A DNA stretch of 64,000 bases from Cytobacillus massiliigabonensis. Its GTDB lineage: Bacteria; Bacillota; Bacilli; Bacillales; Cytobacillaceae. Positions 1-8,501 of the stretch are shown piece by piece. The DNA lies in contig NZ_LT904902.1 in NCBI RefSeq assembly GCF_900199725.1, positions 466,659-530,658 on the forward strand, read 5' to 3'. Within the stretch, counting starts at the first letter, position 1, and every line of letters begins with the position of its first letter. The position numbers and the translations under genes were made by a program. The notes under the pieces were generated by a model, which made no database searches, had not been told where the DNA came from, and was given only the letters and a program-made list of their open reading frames with translations.

Positions 1-162
1 CTTGTGACCTCGAGGGGCTAGGCGCTGGAGCTGGATATCTCTAAATGCGGAAGCGCCTTGATCAGCCCCGACAAGCACAAGACTAGCCTCCTTAAAAGGT
101 GCTCTTTACCTTTTTGGGAGGATTGGCTTGTGACCTCGAGGGGCTAGGCGCTGGAGCTGGAT
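1..162. repeat. Dispersed repeat element with a 36-bp direct repeat
   Basis: Bases 1-36 and 127-162 are identical over 36 bases. Between them are an imperfect stem-loop (arms 87-100 and 108-121) and a GC-richer stretch (about 45-84). A diverged copy of that stretch lies at 51910-51955 and a shorter one at 57222-57250. No ORF is visible inside, so it looks like a small non-coding intergenic repeat. The second 36-bp copy supplies the stop codon and last residues of the adjacent phosphodiesterase gene. Confidence 0.7.
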
Positions 163-1481
163 GTATCATCTAAAAGTAAGAACTGCTCCATCACTAGCCC
201 ATCTGTTTGCCCTAAGTCCACGCCTAGCAATCTAGCTAATGTAGGACCGATATCAATGAGTCTCATATATGGGACCTCCACATTGGGACGAATCCCTTTC
301 CCAGAGGCAAGAAAAAAAGTTGAATAATTCTCCTTTTCTGGCGAATAACCATGACATGCAAGCATATATTTATTATTTTTCCAGACATCTTCCTGCGTCA
401 CATGCTTTATATACTCGCCCTCATGAGCCTCAAGAAAGTAAAATCCATGCCGGGCCTCGACCATATAAGCACACTTAGAATCTGCCCCTTTCCTACCAGC
501 CTCCTCTCCAGTTAAAATTCGTTCGATACCGTTGCTAGGATCGATTATCAATTCATCTAAAATCATTTTCACCGCTTCTTTTGTTTTGGTGTCATTTCTA
601 TTTTTTAAATAAATATATGCTGAGCCATCACAGCCATTGCAATAGGCCATCCAATCGGATATTTTCCCTTTAGAATCAACAGAAATTAGGTTCTTTTCCC
701 GGAAAATCACATTTAGATGAACAGCTTTATTTTCATCCAATGCACTATGATCGCCAAGGATAACAATTGCTGTTTCCTCGTATTTGCCGCTTTCCTCGAG
801 GGCATCCAATATACGTCCAAGTCTTTGATCATGCCGGTGAATGGCTTTTGTTGCCTCATCAGAAAACAAGCCATAATTATGTCGCATCGTATCTAGATCT
901 GTAAAATGTGCGAGAAGTAAATTTGGTTCTTTCGTCAAAATTGTATGAACGGTTGATTCTAAAACAAAATCATCCAATTCTGGCTGGTTTAATCCATTCC
1001 GTATGGATCCAAAACGTTTATTAAGCTCCCATTGATAGGAGGGTGTTCCACTCATAAGCGAAACAAAAATTTGGTTTTGCCACGGCCGATTCGGAAATAT
1101 TTCTGGCAAATTGTATTGAATACTCTTTGCTTTCCCTGTAACTGGCCATAAAAGTGCCGCTGTTGTTAGGTTGGCTTTGAACGCTTCATCGTATAAAGTC
1201 GTACCCTTAATTGCACTTCTAAACCAATTCCAATCAGGAGAAGCAACACCTGGCTGTAATACTGTATTATTAATCACTCCATGACGATTCGGGTAATTCC
1301 CGGTGACAATCGTTGCATGACATGGATATGTAACAGAAGGATAAATCGTTTCCACATTCTTTGAAAACGATCCTTTTTGAAATACCCGGTTGAAATTTGG
1401 CAGTGTATGTATAAGCGGGAAATCTAATGCAGATAAACAATCAAAAGAAATAACAATCATATTTTTAGTTAATGCAGTCAA
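144..1481 (-). CDS. Alkaline phosphatase superfamily phosphodiesterase / nucleotide pyrophosphatase
   Basis: This 445-residue protein belongs to the type I phosphodiesterase/nucleotide pyrophosphatase family, two-metal enzymes that hydrolyse phosphodiester or pyrophosphate bonds. Visible landmarks are an early metal aspartate (ISFD, D14), the nucleophile region YPSVTYPCH with T51 the likely nucleophile, the metal-site segments TDLDTMRHNYG and LGDHS, and a late histidine in CHGYSP. The start is TTG: GGAGG lies 9 bases upstream, whereas the ATG seven codons later is about 30 bases away. There is no signal peptide, so it is probably cytoplasmic. The last residues (DDTSSSSA) and the stop lie inside the dispersed repeat, so the natural C-terminus may have been changed by its insertion. 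The substrate is unknown. Confidence 0.85.
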   Translation of the reverse strand: MTALTKNMIVISFDCLSALDFPLIHTLPNFNRVFQKGSFSKNVETIYPSVTYPCHATIVTGNYPNRHGVINNTVLQPGVASPDWNWFRSAIKGTTLYDEAFKANLTTAALLWPVTGKAKSIQYNLPEIFPNRPWQNQIFVSLMSGTPSYQWELNKRFGSIRNGLNQPELDDFVLESTVHTILTKEPNLLLAHFTDLDTMRHNYGLFSDEATKAIHRHDQRLGRILDALEESGKYEETAIVILGDHSALDENKAVHLNVIFREKNLISVDSKGKISDWMAYCNGCDGSAYIYLKNRNDTKTKEAVKMILDELIIDPSNGIERILTGEEAGRKGADSKCAYMVEARHGFYFLEAHEGEYIKHVTQEDVWKNNKYMLACHGYSPEKENYSTFFLASGKGIRPNVEVPYMRLIDIGPTLARLLGVDLGQTDGLVMEQFLLLDDTSSSSA

Positions 1482-1607
1482 TATGAATAGCCTCCATTTG
1501 ATAACTCTTACTATTTATTTTACCATTATATAGGAATGAGTTATATGTAAATATATTTTATTTATTATGAGTTTTTTGTAAATTTACAAGGTGCCAATTT
1601 ATAAGTA

Positions 1608-1642
1608 AATAAGCTCCCCTCTTCAATCGAGGGGAGCTTATT
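1608..1642. terminator. Bidirectional-looking terminator hairpin
   Basis: Perfect 13-bp stem (1608-1620 with 1630-1642) and a 9-base loop, flanked by T- and A-rich sequence. It lies just past the symporter stop codon and separates that gene from the phosphodiesterase gene. Confidence 0.8.
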
Positions 1643-1655
1643 TATTTTGTTCTAT

Positions 1656-3131
1656 TTATACAATTTTCCTTCTTTTTAGCTCTGTCTTTAAATAACTTAA
1701 AAATTCATCCGCTTTTTTCTCGGGAGCATTCGTTAACAAACTAACTGCAATAAAGAGTATCGTAGAGATTCCTATTCCCCAAATACCTGAAGCAAGTCCA
1801 AACGGCTTTAATTTGGCAAATTCTAAAATAATCACCATAACACCACTAACAATTACACTAGTCATTACACCAGCAGCCGTCCCTCTTTTCCAAAAAAAGG
1901 CGCCAATTATGGCTGGAACTGCAACTAGTAAACCTGCTGAAGATGCGACTGATAGTACCGCAATTAAATTTACATTCATTTGAGCAAATAGATAGGCTAA
2001 AATGGCAATTATCGGTATTACAATTTTCCCAACAAGAAGCTGGCTTTTATCACTTGAATCCTTCTTAATATATCCGTATACATCCCTGGCAAATAAAGAG
2101 GATAATGTAAGTAAAATAGAATCAATCGTCGAGATTGCCGCTGCCATAATTCCAACCATCACAATTACCGCTAAAATCGGCGGAACTAAATCTGACGATA
2201 ATATTTTTGGTGTGGCAAGGTCAGGATTAGCCAAATCTGGAAACATAACTGAAGCAGAGAATCCCCATACAACTGAAACGATCGTATAAACAAAACCAAA
2301 TATTAAGAACCCCATTAGCATAGTGCGTAAGCTTTTCATCGATGCTGGCATAAATAACCTTTGGCTTACTTGCGGATTAGATAAACTAAAGAAAAACCAA
2401 GGAATCGTTAATCCTAAAAAGGTTAGAAAGCTAAAAAATCCGTTTCCTGGTACTGCTAAGGATTGTGGCTGGTTGGTCTCAAGCGTTTCGAAGAATGAAC
2501 CAAAACCACCTAGTCCATTAATAATGAGAATAACAACTAAAGTTGCTGAAACAATCATGAATAGTGCTTGTAAGGAATCCGTCCAGGCAACTGATCGAAT
2601 GCCGGCAATATAAGAAAAAACAATAGCAAGGACTGTTGCAATAATCACACCAGTAGTAAACGGAATTGCATTATTTGTCATCCCTTGCAAAAGATAGCCC
2701 ACCCCAGCAAGCTGAACTGCACTATAAGGAATAAGGAACAGACAGCTGAATATGGAAACGACCATTGCAACCTTTTTATTATTATACCGATCACCTAACA
2801 TTTCAGATGGTGTCACATACCCATATTTCTTCCCTACTAACCAAAATCTAGGACCAAAAAACGCGACTAATGATACACCCATAAAATAAATTATTTCGAA
2901 ACCAAATGCTCCAACTCCGCCTTTATAAGTTAATCCCGCTAAACCAACTAGCATAAAGGCACTGTAAGTAGTTGCGCTATAGCTTAAGGCAGATACAAAG
3001 CCCCCTAGCTTGCGGTCTCCAAGAAAATAACTGACCATATTCGTTTGTTTTCCGCTTCTTGATAAATAAGCAACAAATAATGAAATAATGATATAAATAG
3101 CAATTGTCCACCAAACCATATTTGTACTCAA
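1656..3131 (-). CDS. Sodium:solute symporter family permease
   Basis: A 491-residue, very hydrophobic protein of the SSF family, which couples sodium entry to uptake of organic solutes. It has about 12-13 membrane segments and an SSF-like N-terminus (SYSATTYSAFMLVGLAG). It resembles B. subtilis YhjB. Translation starts at TTG, two bases after the stop of the 60-residue partner gene, with the Shine-Dalgarno sequence inside that partner's last codons. The two are therefore translationally coupled, matching the YhjB-YhjC pair. The solute cannot be read from the sequence; carboxylates or pantothenate-like compounds are usual for the family. Confidence 0.85.
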   Translation of the reverse strand: MSTNMVWWTIAIYIIISLFVAYLSRSGKQTNMVSYFLGDRKLGGFVSALSYSATTYSAFMLVGLAGLTYKGGVGAFGFEIIYFMGVSLVAFFGPRFWLVGKKYGYVTPSEMLGDRYNNKKVAMVVSIFSCLFLIPYSAVQLAGVGYLLQGMTNNAIPFTTGVIIATVLAIVFSYIAGIRSVAWTDSLQALFMIVSATLVVILIINGLGGFGSFFETLETNQPQSLAVPGNGFFSFLTFLGLTIPWFFFSLSNPQVSQRLFMPASMKSLRTMLMGFLIFGFVYTIVSVVWGFSASVMFPDLANPDLATPKILSSDLVPPILAVIVMVGIMAAAISTIDSILLTLSSLFARDVYGYIKKDSSDKSQLLVGKIVIPIIAILAYLFAQMNVNLIAVLSVASSAGLLVAVPAIIGAFFWKRGTAAGVMTSVIVSGVMVIILEFAKLKPFGLASGIWGIGISTILFIAVSLLTNAPEKKADEFLSYLKTELKRRKIV

Positions 3132-3133
3132 GA

Positions 3134-3316
3134 TTACTCACCCCATTTCCTCGATATCAAATAATTAATGCCAATAATGGCTATAGCCAATCCCGTCCAC
3201 AATAAAAAGCTTCCATACCATGCGGTTACATTTGTTAACAAAGTATATGGAAGGATATAACCTAGCAAAACAATCGCAAGAATTAATAATGCCCATTTCA
3301 ACTCAGCAGATTTCAC
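3134..3316 (-). CDS. DUF3311 small membrane partner of the symporter (YhjC/YhdT type)
   Basis: A 60-residue protein with two hydrophobic segments (about residues 8-27 and 33-52) and basic ends. It fits the DUF3311 proteins that typically sit directly upstream of an SSF symporter and are thought to be small accessory subunits. The start is GTG, preceded by a G-rich ribosome binding site (GGGGGTGATGAA). Its stop is two bases before the symporter start, so this is a two-gene operon. The role of the small subunit is not established; the assignment rests on size, hydrophobicity and context. Confidence 0.75.
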   Translation of the reverse strand: MKSAELKWALLILAIVLLGYILPYTLLTNVTAWYGSFLLWTGLAIAIIGINYLISRKWGE

Positions 3317-3401
3317 TTCATCACCCCCAGCTATATTAACGATAGCAAATCAACAAATTTATTATACATTAGAATACACACATGTAAAGACACTTGTTTC
3401 C

Positions 3402-3443
3402 TCAAAAAAAATAGCCCTAATTCCTTAACTAGGAATTAGAGCT
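3402..3443 (-). terminator. Terminator of the azoreductase gene
   Basis: Stem 3413-3425 with 3431-3443 (one mismatch), loop of five, followed on the minus strand by a run of T (bases 3410 to 3404). It lies directly downstream of the azoreductase stop. Confidence 0.85.
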
Positions 3444-3467
3444 GCTCTCATTTCTTATAAAAACGAT

Positions 3468-4103
3468 TTATGCATGAACTGGAGCTAATTTAGCTGCAGA
3501 AGCTTTTACACGCTCCATGCCTTCTGATACAATTTCTTCCGCACGATTTGGGTATTGATTATGACCCTCAATAATTACTTCTTCAATTTCTTGAATGCCG
3601 AAAAGATTCATGATTTGTCTAATATAGTTTACACTCATTTCAAGTGGTGCCATTTGTGGTGTAGAGTAATCTCCCCCACGAGCATTTAAAATGATTACTT
3701 TTTTCTCTGGCACTAGTCCAACTGGACCATTTTCTGTATATTTGAAAGTCACACCTGCACGGTAAATATAATCGATGAATGTTTGCAGTGCTGCTGGGAT
3801 TGTTTGATTCCATAATGGGAATGCAAATACAACTGTATCTGCTGCCATAAATGCATCCAATGCTTTTGCTGAAGCTGCAAGTATGCGCTGCTCGATATCA
3901 TTTAATTCTGCACCTTGTGCAGTTTTTCCCATTGCATTGAAGAAGTCCTGACCGAAATATGGCATATCCTCAGCGAAAACATCAAATGTATTTAGTTCAA
4001 TACCAGATGCTTTTCTAGCTTCCTCCATAAATACTTCGTACATTCTACTTGAAATGCCCTCTGATGCTGGACGATTATTAGCTTTTACTACTAATACGTT
4101 CAT
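3468..4103 (-). CDS. azoR: FMN-dependent NADH-azoreductase
   Basis: A 211-residue flavodoxin-fold quinone/azo reductase of the AzoR family. These FMN enzymes carry out two-electron reduction of quinones and azo dyes with NADH and protect against electrophile stress. The N-terminus (MNVLVVKANNRP) is the first beta strand and FMN phosphate-binding loop; FAFPLWNQTIPAALQTFIDY and LNARGGDYS are the other two flavin-contact regions. The ATG at 4103 is preferred because AGGAG sits 11 bases upstream; an in-frame TTG three codons earlier overlaps the ribosome binding site. It is monocistronic with its own terminator. A possible MhqR-type site lies upstream at 4155-4172. Confidence 0.9.
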   Translation of the reverse strand: MNVLVVKANNRPASEGISSRMYEVFMEEARKASGIELNTFDVFAEDMPYFGQDFFNAMGKTAQGAELNDIEQRILAASAKALDAFMAADTVVFAFPLWNQTIPAALQTFIDYIYRAGVTFKYTENGPVGLVPEKKVIILNARGGDYSTPQMAPLEMSVNYIRQIMNLFGIQEIEEVIIEGHNQYPNRAEEIVSEGMERVKASAAKLAPVHA

Positions 4104-4154
4104 TATATACAAATCTCCTAACTATATTGAAAATTCATTTACCTCGAAATAAAA

Positions 4155-4172
4155 TATGTTTAATTCAAGATA
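4155..4172. promoter_or_regulatory. Possible MhqR-like operator upstream of azoR
   Basis: On the minus strand this 18-mer agrees at 14 positions with the B. subtilis MhqR operator as I remember it (TATCTCGAATTCGAGATA). MhqR represses an azoreductase and quinone-detoxification genes, so the position fits. The right half is poorly conserved and the consensus is from memory. Confidence 0.35.
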
Positions 4173-4233
4173 TATAGATATACTACAATAATGATTCTAA
4201 ATCGTCAACTGAAATGACTTTGTTTTTATTTAT

Positions 4234-4271
4234 AAAAAAAAGTGAATCACTCATTAAGATTGATTCACTTT
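4234..4271 (-). terminator. Terminator of the ABC exporter operon
   Basis: Perfect 11-bp stem (4239-4249 with 4261-4271) followed on the minus strand by eight T. It lies just after the permease stop codon. Confidence 0.9.
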
Positions 4272-4282
4272 CCTTATTTTAT

Positions 4283-4981
4283 CTACCGTTCCTTTTTCAA
4301 AAATAGCAAAATAATTAAAGGTGTGACTAAAACGATATATATAATCACAAAAATAATATCAAGCCAGAAGCCATTGTTTACAATAAATTCATTCCCCATA
4401 TGTTCTATAACATGAAAAACTGGCGGGAATACCCAAAGAATCCATTTCAAAAATTCTGCCGCCTCAATCAATGACTTCGAGGCAAGCGAGCAAACTAATA
4501 CAAATACAGCTGATAGCCATGCATACTTCTTTGTCGCAAAACTGGTTGCAGAAAAAAGTGTTCCGACCAAAACTCCAAACACGGCAAAAATAGTGTGGCA
4601 AAAAAAGGTTAACACATAATATGCCATCGTCATTCCTTCATTAAAACTTCCAGTGATGACTGGAAAGAAAACTGCAAATAGCATGAGCGGGATCATCAAA
4701 AGAAGCAAAGTATGCCACTTCCCACGCAAGTATTTCCGCTTACTTCCTAAATGTGCAATTAAAATATGCTTTTCACTTTCTTCCACCATCGAGAACATTG
4801 CCATTGCTATCCATGTCATCGTTAAATATAAAGCGATGGATGAGACTCCATAGCTGCTTAGTATTGGCACGTTTTTGTAAGCATATAATATAAATATCCA
4901 AGCCATATATAACACACATGGGGGTATAAACTTAAATGAACGGATAAAATTTAATAGCTCATAACGGACAAAAGCTGACAA
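4283..4981 (-). CDS. ABC transporter permease (ABC-2-like), substrate unknown
   Basis: A 232-residue integral membrane protein with about six hydrophobic helices, encoded right after an ABC ATPase gene. Its stretch EESEKHILIAHLGSKRKYLRGKW between helices looks like the cytoplasmic coupling loop of ABC-2 exporters. The start is TTG, four bases after the ATPase stop, with the ribosome binding site inside the ATPase's last codons, so the two are translationally coupled. ABC-2 pairs of this size often export peptides or lipids or give antibiotic resistance, but no biosynthetic or immunity gene is nearby. No closer family name is recognised. Confidence 0.7.
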   Translation of the reverse strand: MSAFVRYELLNFIRSFKFIPPCVLYMAWIFILYAYKNVPILSSYGVSSIALYLTMTWIAMAMFSMVEESEKHILIAHLGSKRKYLRGKWHTLLLLMIPLMLFAVFFPVITGSFNEGMTMAYYVLTFFCHTIFAVFGVLVGTLFSATSFATKKYAWLSAVFVLVCSLASKSLIEAAEFLKWILWVFPPVFHVIEHMGNEFIVNNGFWLDIIFVIIYIVLVTPLIILLFLKKER

Positions 4982-4985
4982 TTTC

Positions 4986-5801
4986 CTACCTCTTCTCTAT
5001 TAACTCGACAATTGAGCAGCCTCTCTCTAAGAGCTTGGTCAGAACTTCATCCGAATGTTCACTTAATACCGTCATCTCAACTGTACGTTCTTCAATATAA
5101 TGAGTATGAATACTAGGAATCTCTGAAGCTATTGTTTGATTTGGAACAATAGCTTTTATATATTTATATTTTTCTTTTATTTCCTTTTTAGCGTCTGCAA
5201 TGATCCTGCCATTAGCAACTGTAATCACCCGATCTGCCAAAGCATCGATCAATAGTGACTCATGTGCTGTAAAGACGATTGTTAATCCTGAATTAAAAGA
5301 AGCTAACACGTTCAAAAGTCCTGCTTGTGCCGCTTCATCCAAGCCTGTTAGAGGCTCATCTAACAAAAGTATATCTGGATCCATAAGCAATGCTTGAATA
5401 ATTCCCGCCTTTTGCTTTGTTCCCTTTGAACAATTTTTTAGAGGGGTATTCAAAAAATCTGTTATAGCGAATATTTCCGCATAGCTATGTATTCTCTTAA
5501 TAAGCCCAGACTCCAATTTGCCGTTCATTTTACCCATTAATAGTAAATATTCCTGCATTTTAAAACGAATATTCTCCGGAAAATGCTCAGGCACATACCC
5601 AGTCTTACTCATTACCCTTTTTACTTGACCAGATGTATTTTCATAGATGCCACCAATTAATTTTAATAAACTGCTTTTTCCCGATCCATTATGACCGGTG
5701 ATAGCGACCCTTTCCCCTTTTGAAATACAGAGAGAAATATCATGTAAGATACTTACACCATCAATCACTTTTCCTGCACAATTGGCTTCAAAGATAATCA
5801 T
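4986..5801 (-). CDS. ABC transporter ATP-binding protein
   Basis: A 271-residue nucleotide-binding subunit. Walker A is GHNGSGKSS (about residue 37), the signature region is the atypical NCSKGTKQKAG, and Walker B with switch residues is LLLDEPLTGLDEAA. After the core (about residue 210) a C-terminal extension of roughly 60 residues remains, as in DrrA/CcmA-type exporter ATPases. ATG start with AGAGG seven bases upstream. It forms an operon with the downstream permease, probably a homodimeric exporter. It is transcribed divergently from the acyl-CoA dehydrogenase-like gene across a 170-bp promoter region. The substrate is unknown. Confidence 0.85.
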   Translation of the reverse strand: MIIFEANCAGKVIDGVSILHDISLCISKGERVAITGHNGSGKSSLLKLIGGIYENTSGQVKRVMSKTGYVPEHFPENIRFKMQEYLLLMGKMNGKLESGLIKRIHSYAEIFAITDFLNTPLKNCSKGTKQKAGIIQALLMDPDILLLDEPLTGLDEAAQAGLLNVLASFNSGLTIVFTAHESLLIDALADRVITVANGRIIADAKKEIKEKYKYIKAIVPNQTIASEIPSIHTHYIEERTVEMTVLSEHSDEVLTKLLERGCSIVELIEKR

Positions 5802-5973
5802 TCACTTGCCTCTACTTTTTTCTTTATTTTACCATTAAAAAATGTAGTATTAAAATAAATCCTCCTGCTTATATATTGGAATCTTTTTGTAATAAGATGT
5901 ATAATAAAGATTACATTAAAACCGATAGGATTAGTAAGAAATATAATTCGAATGACATTTAGGGGATGATTAA

Positions 5974-7128
5974 ATGAAATTTCAAGATACACAAAGCATG
6001 GAAGAGCGTCTTGAGTTGATGAGTGAGCTTTCTAAAGTGTTCTTATCGAGAGCAGCAAAGATTGACGAAGAAGGAGCGTTCCCATTTCAAAATATTTCTG
6101 AGCTAAAAACAACTGGCTACACATCGTTAACTCTCCCAAAACGATATGGGGGCGAAGAGATTTCTCTATTCGATCTTGTTCGTTTTCAAGAATATATGGC
6201 TAGAGGAGATGGAGCAACGGCCTTATCCATCGGCTGGCATATGGGAATTATTCAGGACTTAGGAGAAAAAAACAGCTGGAATGAATATATATTTCAAATG
6301 CTGTGTGAAGATGTGAAAAATGGCGCGCTCATTAATAATTGTGCTTCAGAACCTCAAACCGGGAGTCCCACAAGAGGAGGAAAACCAACCACAACTGCCG
6401 TTAAACAAGACAGTTACTGGCTGATTAACGGACGAAAAACATTTACAACCTTGTCCCCTGTCCTCGATTATTTTAATGTAACAGCTTCTATCCCAGAAAG
6501 CGACGAGGTTGCCTATTTCTTAATTCCAAGATCATCACATGGCGTAGAGATTGAAGAAACATGGGACAGCATCGCAATGAAGGGAACAGGAAGTCATGAT
6601 TTAGTATTAAATAATGTCAGGGTTAAAGAAGAGTACTTAGTTGAATATATGGAACTGGGGAAAAAAGGAGCTTCCGGATGGCTGCTTCATATTCCAGCAT
6701 GTTATCTTGGAATTGCTCAAGCTGCAGCAAGCTATGCGATTGAATTTGCCAAGAGCTATTCCCCAAATAGTATCCAGGGAACAATTAGTGATCTTCCCAA
6801 TGTTCAGCAAAAAATTGGAGAAATGGAATTAGAATTAATGAGAGCAAGACATTTTCTCTATTCGGTAGCTAAACAATGGGATCATTCAGCAAAGGATGAG
6901 CGGGCTCAAATGAATCCTGAGTTAGGTGCTGTTAAACTGTCCGTTACAAACAGCGCGATTACCATCGTCGACTTAGCGATGAGAATAGTCGGTGCGCGCA
7001 GTTTATCGGAGAAAAATCCGCTGCAGCGCTATTACAGAGATGTGCGTGCCGGACTCCATAATCCTCCGATGGATGACATGACGATCCTGCAGCTAGCGAG
7101 AAATGTAATTAATAGATGCGATGATTAA
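5974..7128 (+). CDS. Acyl-CoA dehydrogenase family protein (YdbM-like)
   Basis: A 384-residue flavoprotein with the acyl-CoA dehydrogenase layout. There is an N-terminal helical domain (to about residue 120, with LPKRYGGEEISLFDLVRFQ), a middle beta domain (FTTLSPVLDYFNV and DSIAMKGTGSHDLVLNNV), and a C-terminal helical domain ending YYRDVRAGLHNPPMDD. It is similar in length and style to B. subtilis YdbM. A DszC/SfnB-like flavin monooxygenase is possible, because such enzymes share the fold and the catalytic base for beta-oxidation is not obvious. ATG start behind AGGGGATG. It stands alone between a divergent ABC operon and a convergent CBS gene, with no beta-oxidation neighbours. Confidence 0.8.
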   Translation: MKFQDTQSMEERLELMSELSKVFLSRAAKIDEEGAFPFQNISELKTTGYTSLTLPKRYGGEEISLFDLVRFQEYMARGDGATALSIGWHMGIIQDLGEKNSWNEYIFQMLCEDVKNGALINNCASEPQTGSPTRGGKPTTTAVKQDSYWLINGRKTFTTLSPVLDYFNVTASIPESDEVAYFLIPRSSHGVEIEETWDSIAMKGTGSHDLVLNNVRVKEEYLVEYMELGKKGASGWLLHIPACYLGIAQAAASYAIEFAKSYSPNSIQGTISDLPNVQQKIGEMELELMRARHFLYSVAKQWDHSAKDERAQMNPELGAVKLSVTNSAITIVDLAMRIVGARSLSEKNPLQRYYRDVRAGLHNPPMDDMTILQLARNVINRCDD

Positions 7129-7141
7129 GCTTTAAGATACA

Positions 7142-7181
7142 AAAAAGCTGAAATTCCACTTGTATGGAGCTCCAGCTTTTT
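7142..7181. terminator. Shared terminator between convergent genes
   Basis: Outer stem 7142-7150 with 7173-7181 plus a weaker inner stem. Poly-A on one side and poly-T on the other let it act for both the acyl-CoA dehydrogenase-like gene and the CBS gene. Confidence 0.8.
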
Positions 7182-7186
7182 CTCCC

Positions 7187-7651
7187 CTATATTTCATTAA
7201 GGATCGATTTTTGAATTTTACGGATCACATCTCCCCTGCTGATTACACCTACCACCCTATTATTTTGGTTAACTACTGGGAGCTTCTTAAAATGATGCTT
7301 AGATAATAATGTAACCGCATGCTCAATTTCATCATCAGGAGAGACGGTAATTAGCCCTTTTGTTTTTGCAATTTTGATAATTTCCTTCTCTGTTAGATCT
7401 TTTAAACGGCTTTGTAGATTTTCCTCGCCCAAGTATTCCATATAAAAGATGAAATCATAGACACGCTGTTCGATTGGCTTTATTGATCTCAAGATATCCC
7501 CATCAGATACCATTCCTGCCAGTGTTCCATCCGTTTCGCAAATCGGCAAACCGCCAACTTTCTTTTCAACAAACAACGTCATCACTTCTTTAATACTATC
7601 CTTTGGATGAGCTTTAATTACATTTGTTATCATGAATTCTCTAACCTTCAT
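7187..7651 (-). CDS. CBS-domain pair protein
   Basis: A 154-residue stand-alone Bateman module. The first CBS motif is about residues 7-60 (MITNVIKAHPKDSIKEVMTLF, then GGLPICETDGTLAGMVSDGDIL) and the second about 90-150 (TVSPDDEIEHAVTLL, then KKLPVVNQNNRVVGVISRGDVI). Such pairs bind adenine nucleotides or SAM and act as sensors, but there is no attached effector domain here. ATG start with GGGGTG upstream. The promoter side (7652-7752) carries two palindromes resembling those in front of the neighbouring TetR gene, suggesting shared control. Confidence 0.85.
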   Translation of the reverse strand: MKVREFMITNVIKAHPKDSIKEVMTLFVEKKVGGLPICETDGTLAGMVSDGDILRSIKPIEQRVYDFIFYMEYLGEENLQSRLKDLTEKEIIKIAKTKGLITVSPDDEIEHAVTLLSKHHFKKLPVVNQNNRVVGVISRGDVIRKIQKSILNEI

Positions 7652-7689
7652 GCTTCACACCCCATTGTTGGATGAATTAGTTTAAAATA

Positions 7690-7703
7690 TGAATCATAGT
7701 TCA
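7690..7703. promoter_or_regulatory. TetR-type palindrome, copy 1
   Basis: TGAATCATAGTTCA, one change from the TGAAC-N4-GTTCA form seen upstream of the TetR gene. It lies in the upstream region of the CBS gene. Confidence 0.45.
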
Positions 7704-7741
7704 AGTATTTCATGCAAGGTTATTGAAGTCAAGATAAAATA

Positions 7742-7755
7742 TGAACTCAAATTCA
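7742..7755. promoter_or_regulatory. TetR-type palindrome, copy 2
   Basis: TGAACTCAAATTCA, 52 bases from copy 1 and overlapping the TetR stop codon. It also has one change from the TGAAC-N4-GTTCA form. Confidence 0.45.
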
Positions 7756-8412
7756 TCTTTTATCTTCACTTTTACTTATATACAATTTCTCCATAATTTG
7801 TGGTGGAAAAACAAGGCGGCAAATAACCTTAGCCATTTCATCATATTCTAATGTACTTCCACTTTGTTTCGCTTTTTCAGGACTATTTTCAACCATCAAT
7901 ATGATTGTCCATGCAACAGTATCTAAATCCAGATCTCCCCATGTAAGACCCTCATCTTTGGCACTTTTTAATCCATTATATATTCTCCTATGCAAACTCT
8001 TTCTTGCTTCTAGCATGACCTCTGATAGCTCTGGATCTTTTGGCAATAACTCTGGAAGAACTCGATGAATGCCAATTGCTTCTAAGGAATTATTGTAGTT
8101 TTCCAAAAGGGATGCAAGCAATTGTTCTGGATTCCGGTGCATCCAATTAGGTACGGGCGGCATTAGCTTTTCCATTTTATCTTCCAATAATGCTAATAAC
8201 AGCTGCCTTTTATCTGAAAAATAGCGATAAAAAGTCCCAGTTGCTACCCCAGCATAGGATGCAATATCTTTTGCAGTTGTTTGCTCATACCCTTTTTCTA
8301 TAAATAGACTTCTCCCGCTTTCAAGAAGAGCCAATCTTTTTTGCTGTGCACGTATTTGTTTTGGTATAGAAGGAAATGCCCCGACTAGATGCCTTTCATC
8401 TCTTTCAGCCAT
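7753..8412 (-). CDS. TetR family transcriptional regulator
   Basis: A 219-residue repressor with a helix-turn-helix at about residues 25-70. The recognition region AKDIASYAGVATGTFYRYFSDKRQLL is characteristic of TetR proteins. The C-terminal 140 residues are a divergent ligand-binding and dimerisation domain. The ATG at 8412 is favoured because AGAGG is eight bases upstream; an in-frame GTG three codons earlier overlaps that site. Two TGAAC-N4-GTTCA palindromes lie in its promoter region and two variants just beyond its 3' end, consistent with autoregulation and control of both neighbours. The ligand is unknown. No efflux pump or fatty-acid operon is adjacent. Confidence 0.85.
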   Translation of the reverse strand: MAERDERHLVGAFPSIPKQIRAQQKRLALLESGRSLFIEKGYEQTTAKDIASYAGVATGTFYRYFSDKRQLLLALLEDKMEKLMPPVPNWMHRNPEQLLASLLENYNNSLEAIGIHRVLPELLPKDPELSEVMLEARKSLHRRIYNGLKSAKDEGLTWGDLDLDTVAWTIILMVENSPEKAKQSGSTLEYDEMAKVICRLVFPPQIMEKLYISKSEDKR

Positions 8413-8450
8413 CAAAATCACCTCTTTCCTATCATATCATATATGAAACA

Positions 8451-8464
8451 TGAACTAAGGTTCA
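8451..8464. promoter_or_regulatory. TetR-type palindrome, copy 3
   Basis: TGAACTAAGGTTCA, perfect five-base arms around four bases. It sits 39 bases upstream of the TetR start codon in the divergent region. Confidence 0.6.
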
Positions 8465-8501
8465 CTTTAAAATTGACAGACAATTAGTCACATGTAATAA
8501 T

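Noticed and set aside
5798-5992. Minus-strand 64-codon open frame in the ABC/acyl-CoA dehydrogenase divergent region
   Set aside because: AT-rich intergenic translation overlapping the starts of both real genes; no ribosome binding site and improbable composition.
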